From assembly GCF_029227915.1 (NCBI RefSeq), contig NC_079884.1, positions 11,656,001 through 11,720,000 of the forward strand: 64,000 bases of DNA, in the 5' to 3' direction. Under the pieces are notes generated by a model. It saw nothing but the letters and a program-made list of their open reading frames with translations, did no database searches and was not told the DNA's origin. Positions 24,501 through 39,500 of this stretch are shown here, in pieces. A program made the position numbers and the translations under genes. Source of the stretch: Hydractinia symbiolongicarpus. Lineage: Eukaryota; Cnidaria; Hydrozoa; Anthoathecata; Hydractiniidae. How positions within the stretch are numbered: position 1 is the stretch's first letter; the number at the start of each line of letters is the position of its first letter.

Positions 24501-27500
24501 GTTTTAGTTGACGAAACAACGAAAATGTTAGTTATGGTTAGTTTAGTTATTTTTTTGTTTTGTACACAAACCTGCATTTTAAGTAACTGATGAGGATTGA
24601 GTCGAATATATAAACTGCGACGTTTCTCCTGTAAATAGCAGATATACATCACGTTACATATATATCATAGTGACCATTGTGTCAATAAGCCAGACAAAAC
24701 TGTGAGAAGTATATAATATATACACAAGCTTTCAAATAAACAGAATATTGTTGTACCTGTTTAGTTAAAAGTGTTTGAGCAGCAGAGATATCCTTCGTGC
24801 CTTGATCACCCTTAACGTAACTTTCTTTTCCACCTACGAGGTATAAAATACAACAAAGTCAAGGATAACTACTAGATCAAGAATTAATCAAATAGGACAC
24901 ATCACGATTTTAAACTTCACATCACTTTGGCTTCCGTTTCTTTTACATATCCCTAATTTCCCAGCGACATTTCATCTGGTACATTATATCACAAATTAAA
25001 CTCTAACCAGCTCAAACCCAAAAAAGGTCATAAATCCTTATTTGTTTTTAATATGTTCATTCTCCAATTGCCCAAATAAGGATTTTATGTAGTTGTGTAG
25101 ACGCACAAAAGAAAGACTAACCTATCCATGACTCTACCACGTCAGCCTTCCAGTTAAATTGTAAGAACGCAGAATTATCTTGAAGCTTGTGATGTCTGAT
25201 CTCAGCTTGTTTTTGTAAACCTGATAACTTCTCATTTAGTTCGTGAAGAATCTCTTTTATCATATCTCCTCTGAAATTCTCCTAAAATCACAAACAGATG
25301 CAGGAAAACGTTTAAAAACATAGAGTAAAAAATCATGCACAGCAACGTTGACACTTCAGGCTAATCTCCTTTAGATTTTTTTAACACTAAAAAACATATC
25401 AAGCAAAGAAAAAAGAAAAGAGCGTGTCCTTCAGTGTAAAGGCAACTGTTTAACCAAGTATACCTTTGCGATTAATTCTTCTCCTTGTTTTTCAATATCA
25501 CTGACTCTTTGTTTATGTACAGTAAAATCATTCTCAAAAGCTTTGTGTTTTTTCAGCAGACCTTGCACAGCAGCTAGGTTGTCGCCATAATCATCATTGG
25601 AGACCAACACTAACTTCTCAGCAATCCAAGATTCTTCTTCGTGAATGTTAGCAATCAGTTGTTGATACTCCTCGGATTCGCCTAGTTTCTTTTCCCTAAA
25701 ATATTCAGTTAACTTTAATATATAAATATAATTCAAGAACGTTACAAAAATAAGAAATAAATACAAAATAAAAATATCGACAATAGGTTACAGGAAATGA
25801 TTTTTTGGACACTACCTGTCAGAAGTGAGATTGTTCAGTTCCTTCCAGTTCTCTGTTAATTGTTCACATCGTGATTTGATTTCTCCTTCCTTGTTAGGAT
25901 TTTTTTCAGCAAATAAATCACCATTCTGCAAAACCGTTTGAATGCGAGCCTCTCGACTTTTTAACTCAGTCACTAATCTTTGAAGTTTTTTGCGAAGGTT
26001 TTGAACTCCAGTTAAATCCTTCCCATAATCTTGAGATAAAGCAAGCAACTTCTTCTCCCTAAAAAAAAACGAAATTATGTAGCCACAAAATGCGCCACTT
26101 TATAGCCACATGCTGACAGGTTCATATCGCAAAAAAATTCAAAATGCGCACTGTATATCGCAAAATACAATAAACAGATGTAATGGAGTATATATTAGGC
26201 GTCTTTGAAACAATCACAAATAAGGTCTGTGAATAGCATTTGTGAGAAAACAGCGGGAAAAATGGAGAAAGATGTATGTACTTTATTTAATATGTCGCAT
26301 GTTTTATTGTTAGCAATAAAAACATGCGACTAAAACATTACCTTATCCAAGACTCTTCATCGTCCACATCTCTTAAGAACTGATGAAGAGCTAACGATGA
26401 TTCGAGCTTGTCTCTTCTCGTAGTCCTTAAAATTTTGACACTAAAAAATAAAACATAATAAGTAGATACTGATTACATCCCTGAAAAAGTGTTGTTCCTA
26501 CCATGAAAAAGTGTTGTTCCTACCATGAAAAAGTGTTGTTCCCGCCATGAAAAAGTGTTGTACCCGCCATGAAAAAAAGTGTTGTATCCACCATGAAAAA
26601 AAGTGTTGCACCCGCAATGAAAAAAAGTTGTACCGCCATGAAAAAAAGTTGTACCCGCCATGAAAAAAAGTTGCCGCCATAAAAAAGTGTTGTACCCGCC
26701 ATGAAAAAGTGTTGCACCCGCCTTAAAAAAGTGTTGTACCCGCCATGAAAAAGTTTTGCCCCGCAATGAAAAAGTGTTACACCTGCCATGAAAAAGTTAT
26801 ACCCGCCATGAAAAAGTTGTACCTGCCATGAAAACGTTGTACCTGCCATGAAAAAAAGTTGTACCCCCCATGGAAAAGTGTTGCACCTGCCTTGAAAAAG
26901 TGTTGCACCCGCCTTAAAAAAGTGTTGTACCTGCCATGAAAAAGTGTTGCACCCGCAATGAAAAAGTGTTACACCTGCCATGAAAAAGTTGTACCAGCCA
27001 TGAAAAAGTTGTACCCGCCATGAAAAAAAATTGTACCTGCCATGAAAAAAAGTTGTACCCGCCATGAAAAATTGTTGTATCCGGTACAAAAAGTGTTGTA
27101 ATCGCCATAAAAAAAGTGTTGTACCCACCATAAAAAAGTGTTGTAACCGCCATAAAAAAGTGTTGCACTCGCCATGCAAAAAGTTGCACCCGCCATGAAA
27201 CAGGAACCTGCTGATGGTCTGAAGCAGCAGATGAAATAAAATTGCAAATCACCTTTCTAAGCTACTATTAATTTTATACACACACCTGAAGTCTCTTTCC
27301 ATTTTTTTTTTTTTAATTTCATTTTTGTAATGACTTTGGTTAAAAAAACCCTTAAATATCAATACAAAAATACTGATTGCAAAAGTCAATAAAAAAAGAT
27401 TTACTTTTCAAATCTGGTGACAATGATTTCTGTTGTTTCTTGAATTCGAACAGCATCAAAATGTTTAATCTCGATAAAGTGTTTACATTGAGCTTGCAAC

Positions 27501-30500
27501 GAACCAATTCGATCCTCATGTGTAGCTATTTCTACTTCGACCAACTGATGTTTCTTTAGTAAACTTTGCGCACTTGGTAGGTCCTTACCATAGTCTTCAG
27601 AAGATAATGTTTTCTCCATCTAACAAATAATAACATTTAATTAAGGCGGTTGATAATGATTAATCAATGTTGCAAATGAGATAGGAATGGTACAAAATGT
27701 TAGTTATTATTACCATATATTTATTGCTCCCAAATATTTCTATTACTAATATTTTCTGTGTTCCTAATTCATACATTTCGATTACATGACACAAATTAAA
27801 CCTTAGCTGTAATAATTACTTATCAAGCCATAATTCGATTCAGAAAAGAAAAGGTAAAAAACACAACCATACCTCGCCTAACCAGAACTCAACATCTTGA
27901 ACTCCACTCGAGAAGGTCTGCTGTTCACTAGCTTCTTGAAGCTTTTGTGTTTTAATGGAACAACATTGCAATAACAATTTCCAGTTTTCTTCAATACTGT
28001 CCAGTCTTTCCTTTAAGAAATTCTCACTACCTTGACATTTATTTTGATCTATCAACCCTAACAATACAACGTTATGCATATATACAACCACTCATTTGTA
28101 ACAGTTCATTTTGAATTTTTTCTTTTAAATATCTACCTTAAAAGTACTAACTTTTAGCGTTCGTTTATGAATTTTGTTTGTGAATTTAAGTAGCCACAAA
28201 TATCATTCAAGATAACGTTTGCAAAAATTAATACTTAAAATAAAAACACGAAAAACAATTCGTAAAAATTATACGCTGGAGTTGAAACACACGCACAATT
28301 TCATTCACACAAAGAAAAAGCTTTTATGTTAATTCATATGAACTAGTCATTTTTGTGTTTACTAAATTAGTTAACCTACAGTTTGTAACACTTGCTAAAA
28401 TATTTGATAACACTCCTTCTATTCGCGAAAATAATACGTTAGTATTAAGTACCATTAAGTTTTTCTTTATTTTAGGGATGAGAGAAAAAAATACATGACA
28501 AGAAAATTTTTTGTAGCAACATGAAGAAGCTAAATGACTTTACTGACTTCAAAAAATGGAGCATGTTGTAATTTTTAATTCTCACCTCTGCCAACATTTA
28601 TGGTTCCCAGAACTCTGTCTTCATTCGCTGCAATTTCAGCTTCAAATGCTTGATGCTTTTGCACTTTACCCTGCAATTGATAAAAAAGCATGATATAAAA
28701 ATAAGAATCATAATAGTCCTTGTTACAACCTGGACAATCTAGGATCATATTATAAAAAATAGGCGTGTTTTAAGGTATAGTAAACACATTCTATTGTTTA
28801 AATGTGTTTGAAAACTCACCTGAATATTAGATGGATCCTTATATGACTCATCTTTAGCAGTTTGCAACTTTTCACTTATCCAAGCCTCCACGTCATCTGC
28901 ATCTCTGCTAACAGACTGGAGTGATTGTGATTCACCAAGTTTTGAACGTCGTTCAACAAGAGCAGCTTTTAACAATGCCCATCTACATGAAATGACAAAA
29001 CCAGTACCTTTTAGAATTTTGCATTGCTCTTGCATGTGGTTGTAAATTATGAGAATTTTTATATCGTTTTCTCAACTATCACCATGTTTTATTTGAAAAA
29101 AATGAGATTTTACCTCTCCATAACAGCTTTTATTCTTTCCGCAATGACATTAGAATCATAATGGTCTTGTCCAATTAATTTTTCAGCTGTTTGCTCCAGG
29201 GCTTGAATTTTTGCCTCCTGAATTTTTTTTTAAAGTTACAATATTTTGATACGACGATTAATTTAGTAATCTGGGATAATTAAAATTAAAGCTCATATCC
29301 GAAAAAAATGTTTGTTATTGCTAACAATAATTTAACCCTTTCAAAATATCAAAATTACTACGAAGTTCTTATTCGGTATTTGAATGTATTCAGCAAAAGA
29401 TATATAAATTGCAGGAAAAAAATCCAAAAAGGTGTAATCATAAAATTAATTACCACTTGTGGTTTTCACACACATAATTTTATACAAACAAAAATATACC
29501 TCCACAAATTGATACGCTTACCTGAATTGCAATGGCCTTTTCAAAGTCTTTTTGTTTTTTCATCAAAACGTCAGTTGATTCACTATCCTCGCTTTGTAGA
29601 ACAGCTTCTCGAGCATCCATCCAAAATTCTGCAAGCTCAGCATCACGGTTGAACAGCATTTCATCCATATTGTCATCTAAAATCTTCTTACGGGAATCCC
29701 AAGACCTAAACAGAATAATTTTATATTTATACATTAAAAATGGAAACTTAAAGCATATATCAAGCATATTAACACAAAATTTTTACATTTTTAGATAACT
29801 TTGCTAAATTTAAAACTCAGGATTTCATGTGTCAGGATGATATGAATTAAAACAAAAGACATGTAATGTTTACTTTTGTAAGTCATCTCTAGCTGTTTGA
29901 ACTTCATTTAACTTTTCCTGAATTTCTGGAGCATTGCAATGTTCCTCCTGAATTAACTGTTGACCAAATTCGTTGAAATTGTTGAATATTGCATCACGAG
30001 AATCAATTTCCAATCTGTGTTCCTACAATGGCAAGTTAATTTGGAATACAATTGTGTAATCAATCAACCTTCAGATGTTTCAGCAGTCAGTTGTAAACAA
30101 GCAGAAATATAGGTAGCTTTCTACAGCTTTAAACTTCAGCTATTCTCTTACTTGGTGTCTATCTAACAAGGCTTCTGCACCAGCGACATCAGTGGCAAGC
30201 TCATCAGATGTTAGTAAAGCATTGATACTTTGTACCCAAGACATTTGGTCTCTATAAAATTCGAGGTTAAAGATTAAAAAAGGTGAAAGAGAGCATTTGA
30301 CAATGCTCTGAAAGCAGAAGTCATGCTCTTTACAATGCACCTACCTGTAACTGCTTAGGAATTTCTGGAAAACATATGATTCATTTAGCTTGCTCTTCCT
30401 TTCCGATGCTTTACCTTTCAATTGTCCCCAAGCTTCAGTTAACTCGCTTAGCTTTTGTTGGATTGTATCAGCAGATCCTGGGTGATGTTCTATGAGTTGA

Positions 30501-33500
30501 CCAGCCTCTGAATTTAGTGAATTGACCTGAATAAAAGATGTAAAAATAGCCATTTACATGTTTGTTTTCATAAGTAACTCCATTTTTCATCTCAACCTCA
30601 GTTGCCAAGGTAGAAAATTTGATTTCATTCCTAAAGTTGCTGAAAAGTTGCTAAAAGCGTAATATTCAAGACAAGATTTCTATTTTTGCACCTTAATAAT
30701 ATTATTTGTCAGAAAAATGATTTGTCATTATTATTAAAAAAAAACAACACTTTGCACGTTACTTGTTAAATTATCTAGTTTTAAGTTGCGAAATATTTTT
30801 TTTAAAAACACATTTTTTCTAAAAATAATAAATTGGGAAACTTTGATTGATTTTACATCTGAAAAAGAAATACATCTAAAAATCTGGTGTTTTTTGCAGA
30901 CTGGCTTGTATTTATCACGGGAAAAATAATCAACATTTTAAAATTTACCTTTTCTTCTAAGGCTACTAAATCTCGTTCAATAGCTTCATGCTTTCTTTGA
31001 AGAGCCTGAACAGTAGCTAAATCCCGACCATAATCAGTCGATGATAAAGCTGCATCTTTTTCATCAATCCAAACTTTGGTGTCTTCAGCATCTCTATGTG
31101 AATAAAAAAAAATAATAATGAAGATTAATATTACAAGTAAACACCAAGTTCATGTATTTCACATGTGCCCAACAGGTCCTACAAACTAAAACTACTAAAA
31201 TACTCTAAGTAAATTTCAAAACACAGTGTACAAAGGATTTGATTACCTATGAAATTTTTGAATTTCAGCAGCGTTCTCCAAAGCTTCTTTTCTCTTTTGT
31301 GCGGCTTCATTCATTTCTTCCCAACGATGAGTTACTCTCTAAAAATAGTTAAGTTTTGTTTCCAACACTCCGAATTAAAACATCTATACTCAACTCATCT
31401 ATACTTATTAAACCATAATGGCTACTCACTGTCAGAATTTCTTGTACTTTTTCATACTCTGATGATTTTTCCTCTTTCAGTTGTTCACACAAGGCTTGCA
31501 ATTCTCGTATGCGTGCTTCTTGTGAAATCATGTCCTAAAGACACACTTATATTTATAATAAGTAATACAAGATAACCAAACAAACAGCATAGAAAAGAGA
31601 CATAAACAGCATATGAAATAGGCCTGGATAAAAAGACATGTTCTGTCTGAATAATCACACAACTTAATCCTATTTTGTATCCAAATGAAGAAGTTTGTGA
31701 AGTTATTGCTATAAAAATTAGCCATCCAGTGAAGAGTAGGGAGAGAAAACGTACAACTCTGAAAAAGAAGGTGCTTAATTCCCATTATTCTATAGAAATC
31801 AATGTATTTCCAATTTCCATACCTTTTTGTACTCATCATATTCCTTTTGCAACATTTCGACACCATCCATATCTTCACCAACTTCCTGACAGGTTACTAC
31901 AGCTTCCTATAAAAGTTTATGGAAACAAAATATATTTTTATGTCTATTACTACATGACCCATTGATAGTTTACCATATCACAAAATATTCAATAGTCAAT
32001 TGCTACTTTAGCACAAAAGTGACAAAATCGATAGGTATTAATAAAAGAAGAGTATACATACTGAATCTTGTATCCATGCTTCAATTTCTTTTGCCTCTCG
32101 CAACATTGCATTCTTTTTCATAGATTCTTCTAACTTGGCGTGTCTTTCTTGAGCTTTACCAATTAAATCTGCATATCTAAAAGACCAAATATGTTTCCAA
32201 AAAAGTGAAAAAATGCAGATTGACAACTATCTTTTTAGGTAGGCTTCATGTAAGCATAAACCAAAAAAACGATCTCTGGAGCATATACAATTATAATATC
32301 TTTACTTGCTATCAATTTGTGCTTGTCGATCACTAATAGTTTCTTGCTCAGGAATATTAGAGAGAAGATCTTGTGATGCTTTCTTAGCATCGACTTTCTT
32401 CACGCATGATGCTGGCACAAATCCCTGTCGATCATCACTTTCAACTTTCCACCATTCTCGATTGCTACTATTCAGCAGTGTCAATATTTGGCCTTGATGC
32501 ACAGAGATTTCTCTTGGATTTTTCTCTTCATAATCTTGTATTACTTCTACAACTTCTTTATCACTTATGTCCCCAGACAGTAGTGGCTAGAGTCAAAACA
32601 TTATTTGTTATAACAGATTCTTTGGTAGCTGTAAAATGTGACATCAAGGGTAAACCCTACCTTGCATTCTAGACTTTGTTCTCGTAACCCTTGAATAACC
32701 GTATTATAAGCCTCAATGTCTGCCATTAAAGCTTCATGTTTTGTTAACATGGCCTGAAAATAATAAATTATAAATAAAAAAACAAACAAAAAAACACAAA
32801 AAATCAAATAAAAAACAAAAAAACAAAAACAAAAAAAAAAAAAACCAAACAAACCAACAAACCAAAACAAACAAACCAAACCAAATTAAAACAACAAAAC
32901 AAACCAAACCAAAACAAAAAACAAAGAAACAAATAAATAAATGAACAAACAAACAAAATAGTATGACAAGTAAAAGGTATGTATCTGAAACATTTAGTTT
33001 GTTTTCTACCTGAGCTGTGTCTTCATCCTTTCCATAGTCCACATTTGTGACAAGAGGTTCCTTCTCACTCATCCATGCTTCGGAATCTTGGGCATCAGCA
33101 AGGTATTGATGCGTTTGCAATGCATCATCTAAGTCTGTTTTGCGTAGGTGCCCTTTTGCCTATAATAGTAAAAAGTAAAACGAAATAAAAATGAGTAGAA
33201 CTAAAAAGCATCACTGCCAATATCCATCACAATGCAAGAAGTGTAAAACAGTTAAGTATTTGAGCATACCAACAGTTCCTTCCATTGAGCTTGCAAATCA
33301 TCAATTTTTTCTTTGATATCATCTTTCGCAAAATGATCTAAACATTTTGTGTCACAAATTGTTTAATATTTTTAACAAAAAAGAAACTCATTTGATTTTT
33401 AAATAATATAAAGTCATCAGGTATTTGAATGAAAGTTAATATTATTTTCCTTAACAAGCATGTTATTAAATATAGGAAAATTTATGCCTGTCACTACTTC

Positions 33501-36500
33501 ACAACTTTATATGCAGTAAAGTTTCAGAGTGGTATCTAAATACAGGAATTATGCAATAGAACTTAACTAAGAAATCCGTACCTTCACTGATCATTCCCTC
33601 ACCACTTTTGCAAACATTTTTAATGTGTGGATCATGATTTGATACTTCACTCTAAAAACACACAAAGAGTACAATAAGTACTGCTGATATGCACAATTCT
33701 TCCTGAGTAATAAAATTTATAATTCACATACCATCAGGGCTTGATGTTTCTTAAACAAGTTTTGTGCACCAATTAAATCACGTCCTGTAAACAAAAAAGA
33801 TAAAATAAAAGATTTACAGTCAAAAAAATATTAGACAAAAACATTGCTCGACTAACACCACACCTGTGTGAAGAGATGAAGCAATTGGTTCTTTCTCCCG
33901 AATCCAACTCTCTTCATCTTCAACATCATGTAAAAACTGATGATACTTTCTTGCATCTTCAAGTTCTTTCTTTCTCTTGTTCACTGGCTCCTTCAATGCT
34001 TCAAATCTGTTAACGAGTGCTTCTGCTTTCGCTGTAATAGGTTCAGCATGAAAATGGTTGTTTTCTGCAAATTGGTCAGCATTTTCTTTTACCATTCGAA
34101 CACGATCCTACCCAAAGATACAAAATATTTTAAAGTAAACACTCTTGTATACACTGTACAACATTAAAACTGCATATTTGAACTAAAAGATGAACATACC
34201 TGATGTGCAACAATGTCAGCCTCAAGAAGAGAATGTTTCTTCTGAAGGTTCTTTACGCTCATCATATCCTAAAAAAAGATACATATCAGGCCTTTAAATT
34301 ACATGCCACGCTATAAAAAAGAGTCGGAAATTGCACAAAAGATGCAAAAATGTTTTTTTAAAAAACAAGGTTAAAATGTTTTATTTCTACTGTGAAAAAT
34401 AAATGGAACTGTATTCTTTCCATTGTTACACGCTTTGTTACTGTTACTGTTAAGATAAATAAAAGAGCACAGATAAGAAGAATAAGTTGTAAAAATGCAT
34501 TGCACATGAAGTGGGTATATTTTATCCAGTCCCCAAATTAATTATATGGTCACATGGCATTTAAGTTCAGATTTTAAAATTGCTGGAGTTATTATAGTTA
34601 CAACACATTACCTTTCCAAGATCAGCAGAATGAAGTTGGTTCTCCGTCTCAGATAACCACATATCTAAATCTTCCACGCCTCTATTGAACTGTTGTTCTT
34701 GATTAGCTTCTGTTAACTTTTCACCTGCAAAAGACAGAAAATGTATATCTACTTCTCCTTTTATTTTTGCTCTTGCTTTAAAACAATTATATTTAAAAAA
34801 TCATATTTTTTTTTGCAATAAAAGACCTGTGTCATCCAAACCTAATAAATGATATTTTATCTATCTGTTTAACTATAAATTTTTTTTTTAAATTTTCCAG
34901 TTTCTACAGATAAGAAAATATTTTTTTTACCCTTTTCATCCGCTTTTGTTTTTAATTCAGTCCAAAGTTCATCAATTTCATCCAACTGGTTATTTATGTC
35001 ACTTTTAGCATAGTGATCAGCATCGATTAACTCTTTTCCCTTTTCTTTCAGGTTATTAATTCGATTGTCATTTGCATTTAATTCAGAAACAAATGCTTGA
35101 TGCTTCTGCAATTTTCCTTGCAAGTTAACTGGATCCTACAAATTAAATCGACAATAATATACTAAAGAAAGCTCTTATGTAACACTGAAGACCATTTTTT
35201 AATTTCAATGGTTGACTGTATTGTTTTTGCAGATGGTTCCACTTTATAAAATTGCAAAAGCAAAATCTCACACACTGAAAAAAAGCTTATGTTGTCCGAG
35301 TTTATGTAAGTGTATTTAAAACAAAATACAGGATTCCTTGTAGCTTATTTTAAACTTTAAACAAAATTTTTGGGAAAGCACTTTAATAGAACAAAACACA
35401 ATAATTTTCACACCACATACAATCTTCTTTGAATAGTTTGAAATGAAGTACATCAGTACTTGTTCAGTTTTTAATTCAACTTTGGTGACTTTTTAGGTAG
35501 ATTTCCTAATGTAGGTTTGCCATAAGAAATTTATGTTAAATTCACTCTCTGTTTAAAAAATTAAATTTAATACCTCGTACGATTCGTCACAAGCTATCTT
35601 TATTTTTTCATTAAGCCAAGATTTGGTTTCATCTGTCTCTCTTTCAAATTGATAATACTGTGCAGAATCTCCAAGTTTTGTTCGTCGTTCATTTGCCTGC
35701 TCAGCTAATTGTTGTCGTTTTTTGAGCAACTGAAAACATAAAATTATTGCTTACATATTACACAAGAAGCACCTACCATACAATTTAAAATAAAATACCT
35801 TCTCCTGTTTCTCTCTAACTTCTGGTATAGCATAATGGCCAGCAGCAACAAGTTTGTCAGCATATGCGTTAATAGCCTGAAAATATTATAGATAAAATAA
35901 ATAAAAATATATAGATAAAATTTGAAACAAAGAACAATGTAACCAAATCTGTTATCACTAAAATTTACCTTGACTTTTTCCTCCTGAGCTTGGAAAATAT
36001 TTTCAAAATCCTCCTGCTTTTTGCTCAAATTATCAGCACCATCAACAGAATCTGCATTTGGTTCTTGGTAGAGAAAGTTCTAGACAAAACAAAATATGGA
36101 GTTTTAGGAAAAAAGAAAATGTTTTTTTCTTCCTTTGAATCAACAATCCAGTTAAGTCATAAAGTTTAATTTAAGTTACTATTGGTCTAATACTTATATG
36201 TAAATTAGTATTTTGTTCACCATGAATTCTTCTGGCATTTATGGTGAAATTTTTGATACATAGAAATATGCCATACACGACACATATTAAATGATAATAC
36301 TGTTGTGTTTTTTTCCTAAAAGTTAGAATGTAGTGGCATGTGTATCTATGCAACAAAACAACTTTGGCAGAAGATAAGCGAATGTTTTTAATGCAGCTAA
36401 ACCATTTCTCGCATCAGATTCAAGACTAAAGATCACAACATCACATGTCAAAAATGTTCGACTGTCATCTCATATAATAAGGGGTGAATATGGATTATTG

Positions 36501-39500
36501 TTTGGTAGAATATAAAAAATAATTAGCCAGATTTCTCAATTAAGGATCTTCAATTACTTAATCTTTTGCAGCATAAACGCCCGAATAAAATGATATTTTC
36601 TACATCGTGTTATGTTGTATTCACATTAAAAAAGATGCTGGTTCAATATTGCTCTAAATATTACACAAAGTAAAATGGACTAGATAAATGCAGTAGATAT
36701 ATGTATCTTACCTCTTGCTGGACCATAACAGCTTCCATTTGCTCAATATCTCTATTAAAAACTTGCAATTGCATGCATTGATCATAGTCTGCTTTTTTCT
36801 TTCCCCACAAGTCATTCATCTTTGCCCATTCATTCTGCAAGTGTTCATTTTTCTCAGCAACTTCATCTTTACCATAATGGTTTTGTGCAACCATTGAATT
36901 TCCTAATTCCACAGCCTTATCAAAGCCTTCTTCAGCAGCATCAATATAACCCTAAATAGTAGTAGTTGGAAGAGATACAAGTTGTATGTGTAGATCAGCC
37001 ATCTGTTTATAACACTTGACAATTCAACGTTTCTGGATTTTTCACAAGTCAACAGACAAAACACATACTCTATGTTCAGCATGCCTTTCTAATAGTGCTT
37101 CAGTAGTGGCAACATCTTTTCCTTTGTCATCATTTGACATCAGCATCATCATTTCATCAATAAAGGCCAAATAATTTCTAATGCAATGAAGATATTGTAT
37201 ACATAACAAAATGTAGTGCAAATACAGATATTGTATAAAATCTGTACTGTTGGGCTAGGTCAAAAGTTATAAAAATATTACTAAAATAATAGTGTCAACT
37301 TTTTAATTTAGTTTAAAAAATGTACTTTCGTCTCGAGCACTGACCTTTCATCTGCCAAGAACTTTTGCAAATTATGAGAATCGTCAAGGTTCTTTTCACG
37401 AACTTTTGCCTAAAGTTTAGAAATAAATTTTGTTAAGAGATTTTAAATAAATAAATTTTTAAATATTTGAAATATGACGAGTTATAATTATTATACCTTC
37501 TCCTGCAAATCATTCCAGTGTTGCTGAAGCTCAACTTCCTTGGCAGTAATTGGTTCTTCCTCCTCTGGATATTTCTCCTTTAGCTCAGCAGCCTCTGAGT
37601 TAAGCAGCTTAACCTAACAAAAACAAAAAAGTACTTAGCAAAAGCTAAATGCTAGTTAGAAAAATTAAAACTGAAGTTCTGTAATAAACTTCGAACCTTA
37701 TCAGCAAGGGCAGCCAAGTCTCTCTCCAAAGTTTCATGCTTTCTTTGCAAAGTTGCTACGCTGGACAAATCCTTCCCAACATCATCAGTAGCTAATGCAG
37801 TTTCTTTTTCACTAATCCAGCTCACAGTCTCACTGGTTTCCCTAAAAGATAAAGAAAGCAAGTTTATGTTAGAAGCTTTAATACACACACAACACAACAG
37901 TCTTTTTCAGGAATATTTGAGTAGGTGTACGATGATTCACATGTGTAAATTAAGTAACGCATGCAATGTAAAACGCACGTGCAAAGAATGTTATTACGCC
38001 TGCAATACGGGCTCCAAGGTTATTTTTGTTCCGCATTTACTTTGCGGTAGAACGTTTTAAATCATGAACCCCAAACACGATGATCGAGCCCCTACTGGTA
38101 TAGTGACTCTCTCAATCTTAACTTCCTTTTCTACATGTCTGAAATAGTATGCATGACTATACTGTTATTTTTATATTTATTGTTTATTTTTGAGGTCATC
38201 ACAAGCAAATAGGCAAAAATATGCTTTGTTTTCAAATTAAAAGAAATCTTTATCCATGTGTCTTAAATAAAACTTCAAAATTCATTCAGAAAGTTCAGCT
38301 ACACTTTAACAAAATTTTTACAGACAAAAATTTATACCGTCCGTGGGTTTCGTTTTTACAGGGATAAAGAAAAAATCCATTAAATTAGGAACTGCTATAG
38401 TTTCTAATTATTTTGTCAAATGAAGAAATTATCTACAATTAAATCCATGATAAAATGTCTATTCCGCCTGTAAGTGCCGTTTTGCAGGCTTGCTTCATCC
38501 GTGCACCGTCGCATGGCTTGATTTCTTGTGAAAGACCTGGTTAGCAACGACGAAGGGGCCAGGCGAAAGAGGTTTAAGTCTGCGTAGTACTTTTAACTAA
38601 GTCAGGAGTTGGTGAATTAGCTAGGAAGGTCAGGTTGGCTATGAATAGGCTTGCTAGTGGATTAGGCGTGCAATTAATCACATGCCTGAAACAATTTAGG
38701 CGTGCTTAAAGGCGTGCACGTGTAAACACATTCAAACTGTGTACCTATAGAAGTTGTGCACTTCAAACGACTCGTCTAGTTTCTTTCTTCGTTTTTCTGC
38801 ATGTAATTTTAATGCTTCCCAGGCTTCATTTAGACCCTGTATAAAAAACAAAAACAAATAATGAAACAAATGTAAACATGCATTTTAAAAAAAACACTTT
38901 CAAATCGTAACAGTGTTACATTAACAAGTGACTTGATAGTGTAACACTATTAATTTTTAAATAAAGTGTTTTCTTGAAAATCCGTAAGAATTTTGGCTGA
39001 TTTCACATTAAATGTAACCATGTTTATATTTTTGACTATTTATATTTTTAATTATACAGCATAAGGGCATATGCATACATCACGCTTTTGTTTAATTTCA
39101 TCAACATCTGGATGCTCTTCACCTTCCAATTTTGATGCAATTTCATTTGCTTCGGTAATTCTAGCCTCATTTGCAATTAGGTCCTACAAATAATTTTTTT
39201 TAATCATAAAAAGCATGGAAAATATACTAATAATAATTATAACTATAAGTAAGTCACAAAAGAATGAAAAAAAAAAATGACTATGACTATACGCAATATA
39301 AACATACTACCTTCTGAAAGTCGTCAAACTTTTTTAGCAAGACTTCAACATGATTGATATCCTGTATTGGGTCATCAGCAGAGCATATCACTTGCTATAA
39401 AGAAACAACTTTCTAAACATTAGTGTTTCACGAAAAAATTAATATACGTGAGAAAACATTGCATTCATTGAACTTGTAATTAAACTCCCTGCATACTGTT

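Noticed and set aside
26473-27252. Minus-strand frames rich in FHGG and NTF
   Set aside because: They are repeat artefacts in the intron between alpha-spectrin exons 39 and 38.
32734-33120. F- and L-rich minus-strand frame continuing past an alpha-spectrin exon
   Set aside because: It reads through a donor into an A/C-rich low-complexity intron.
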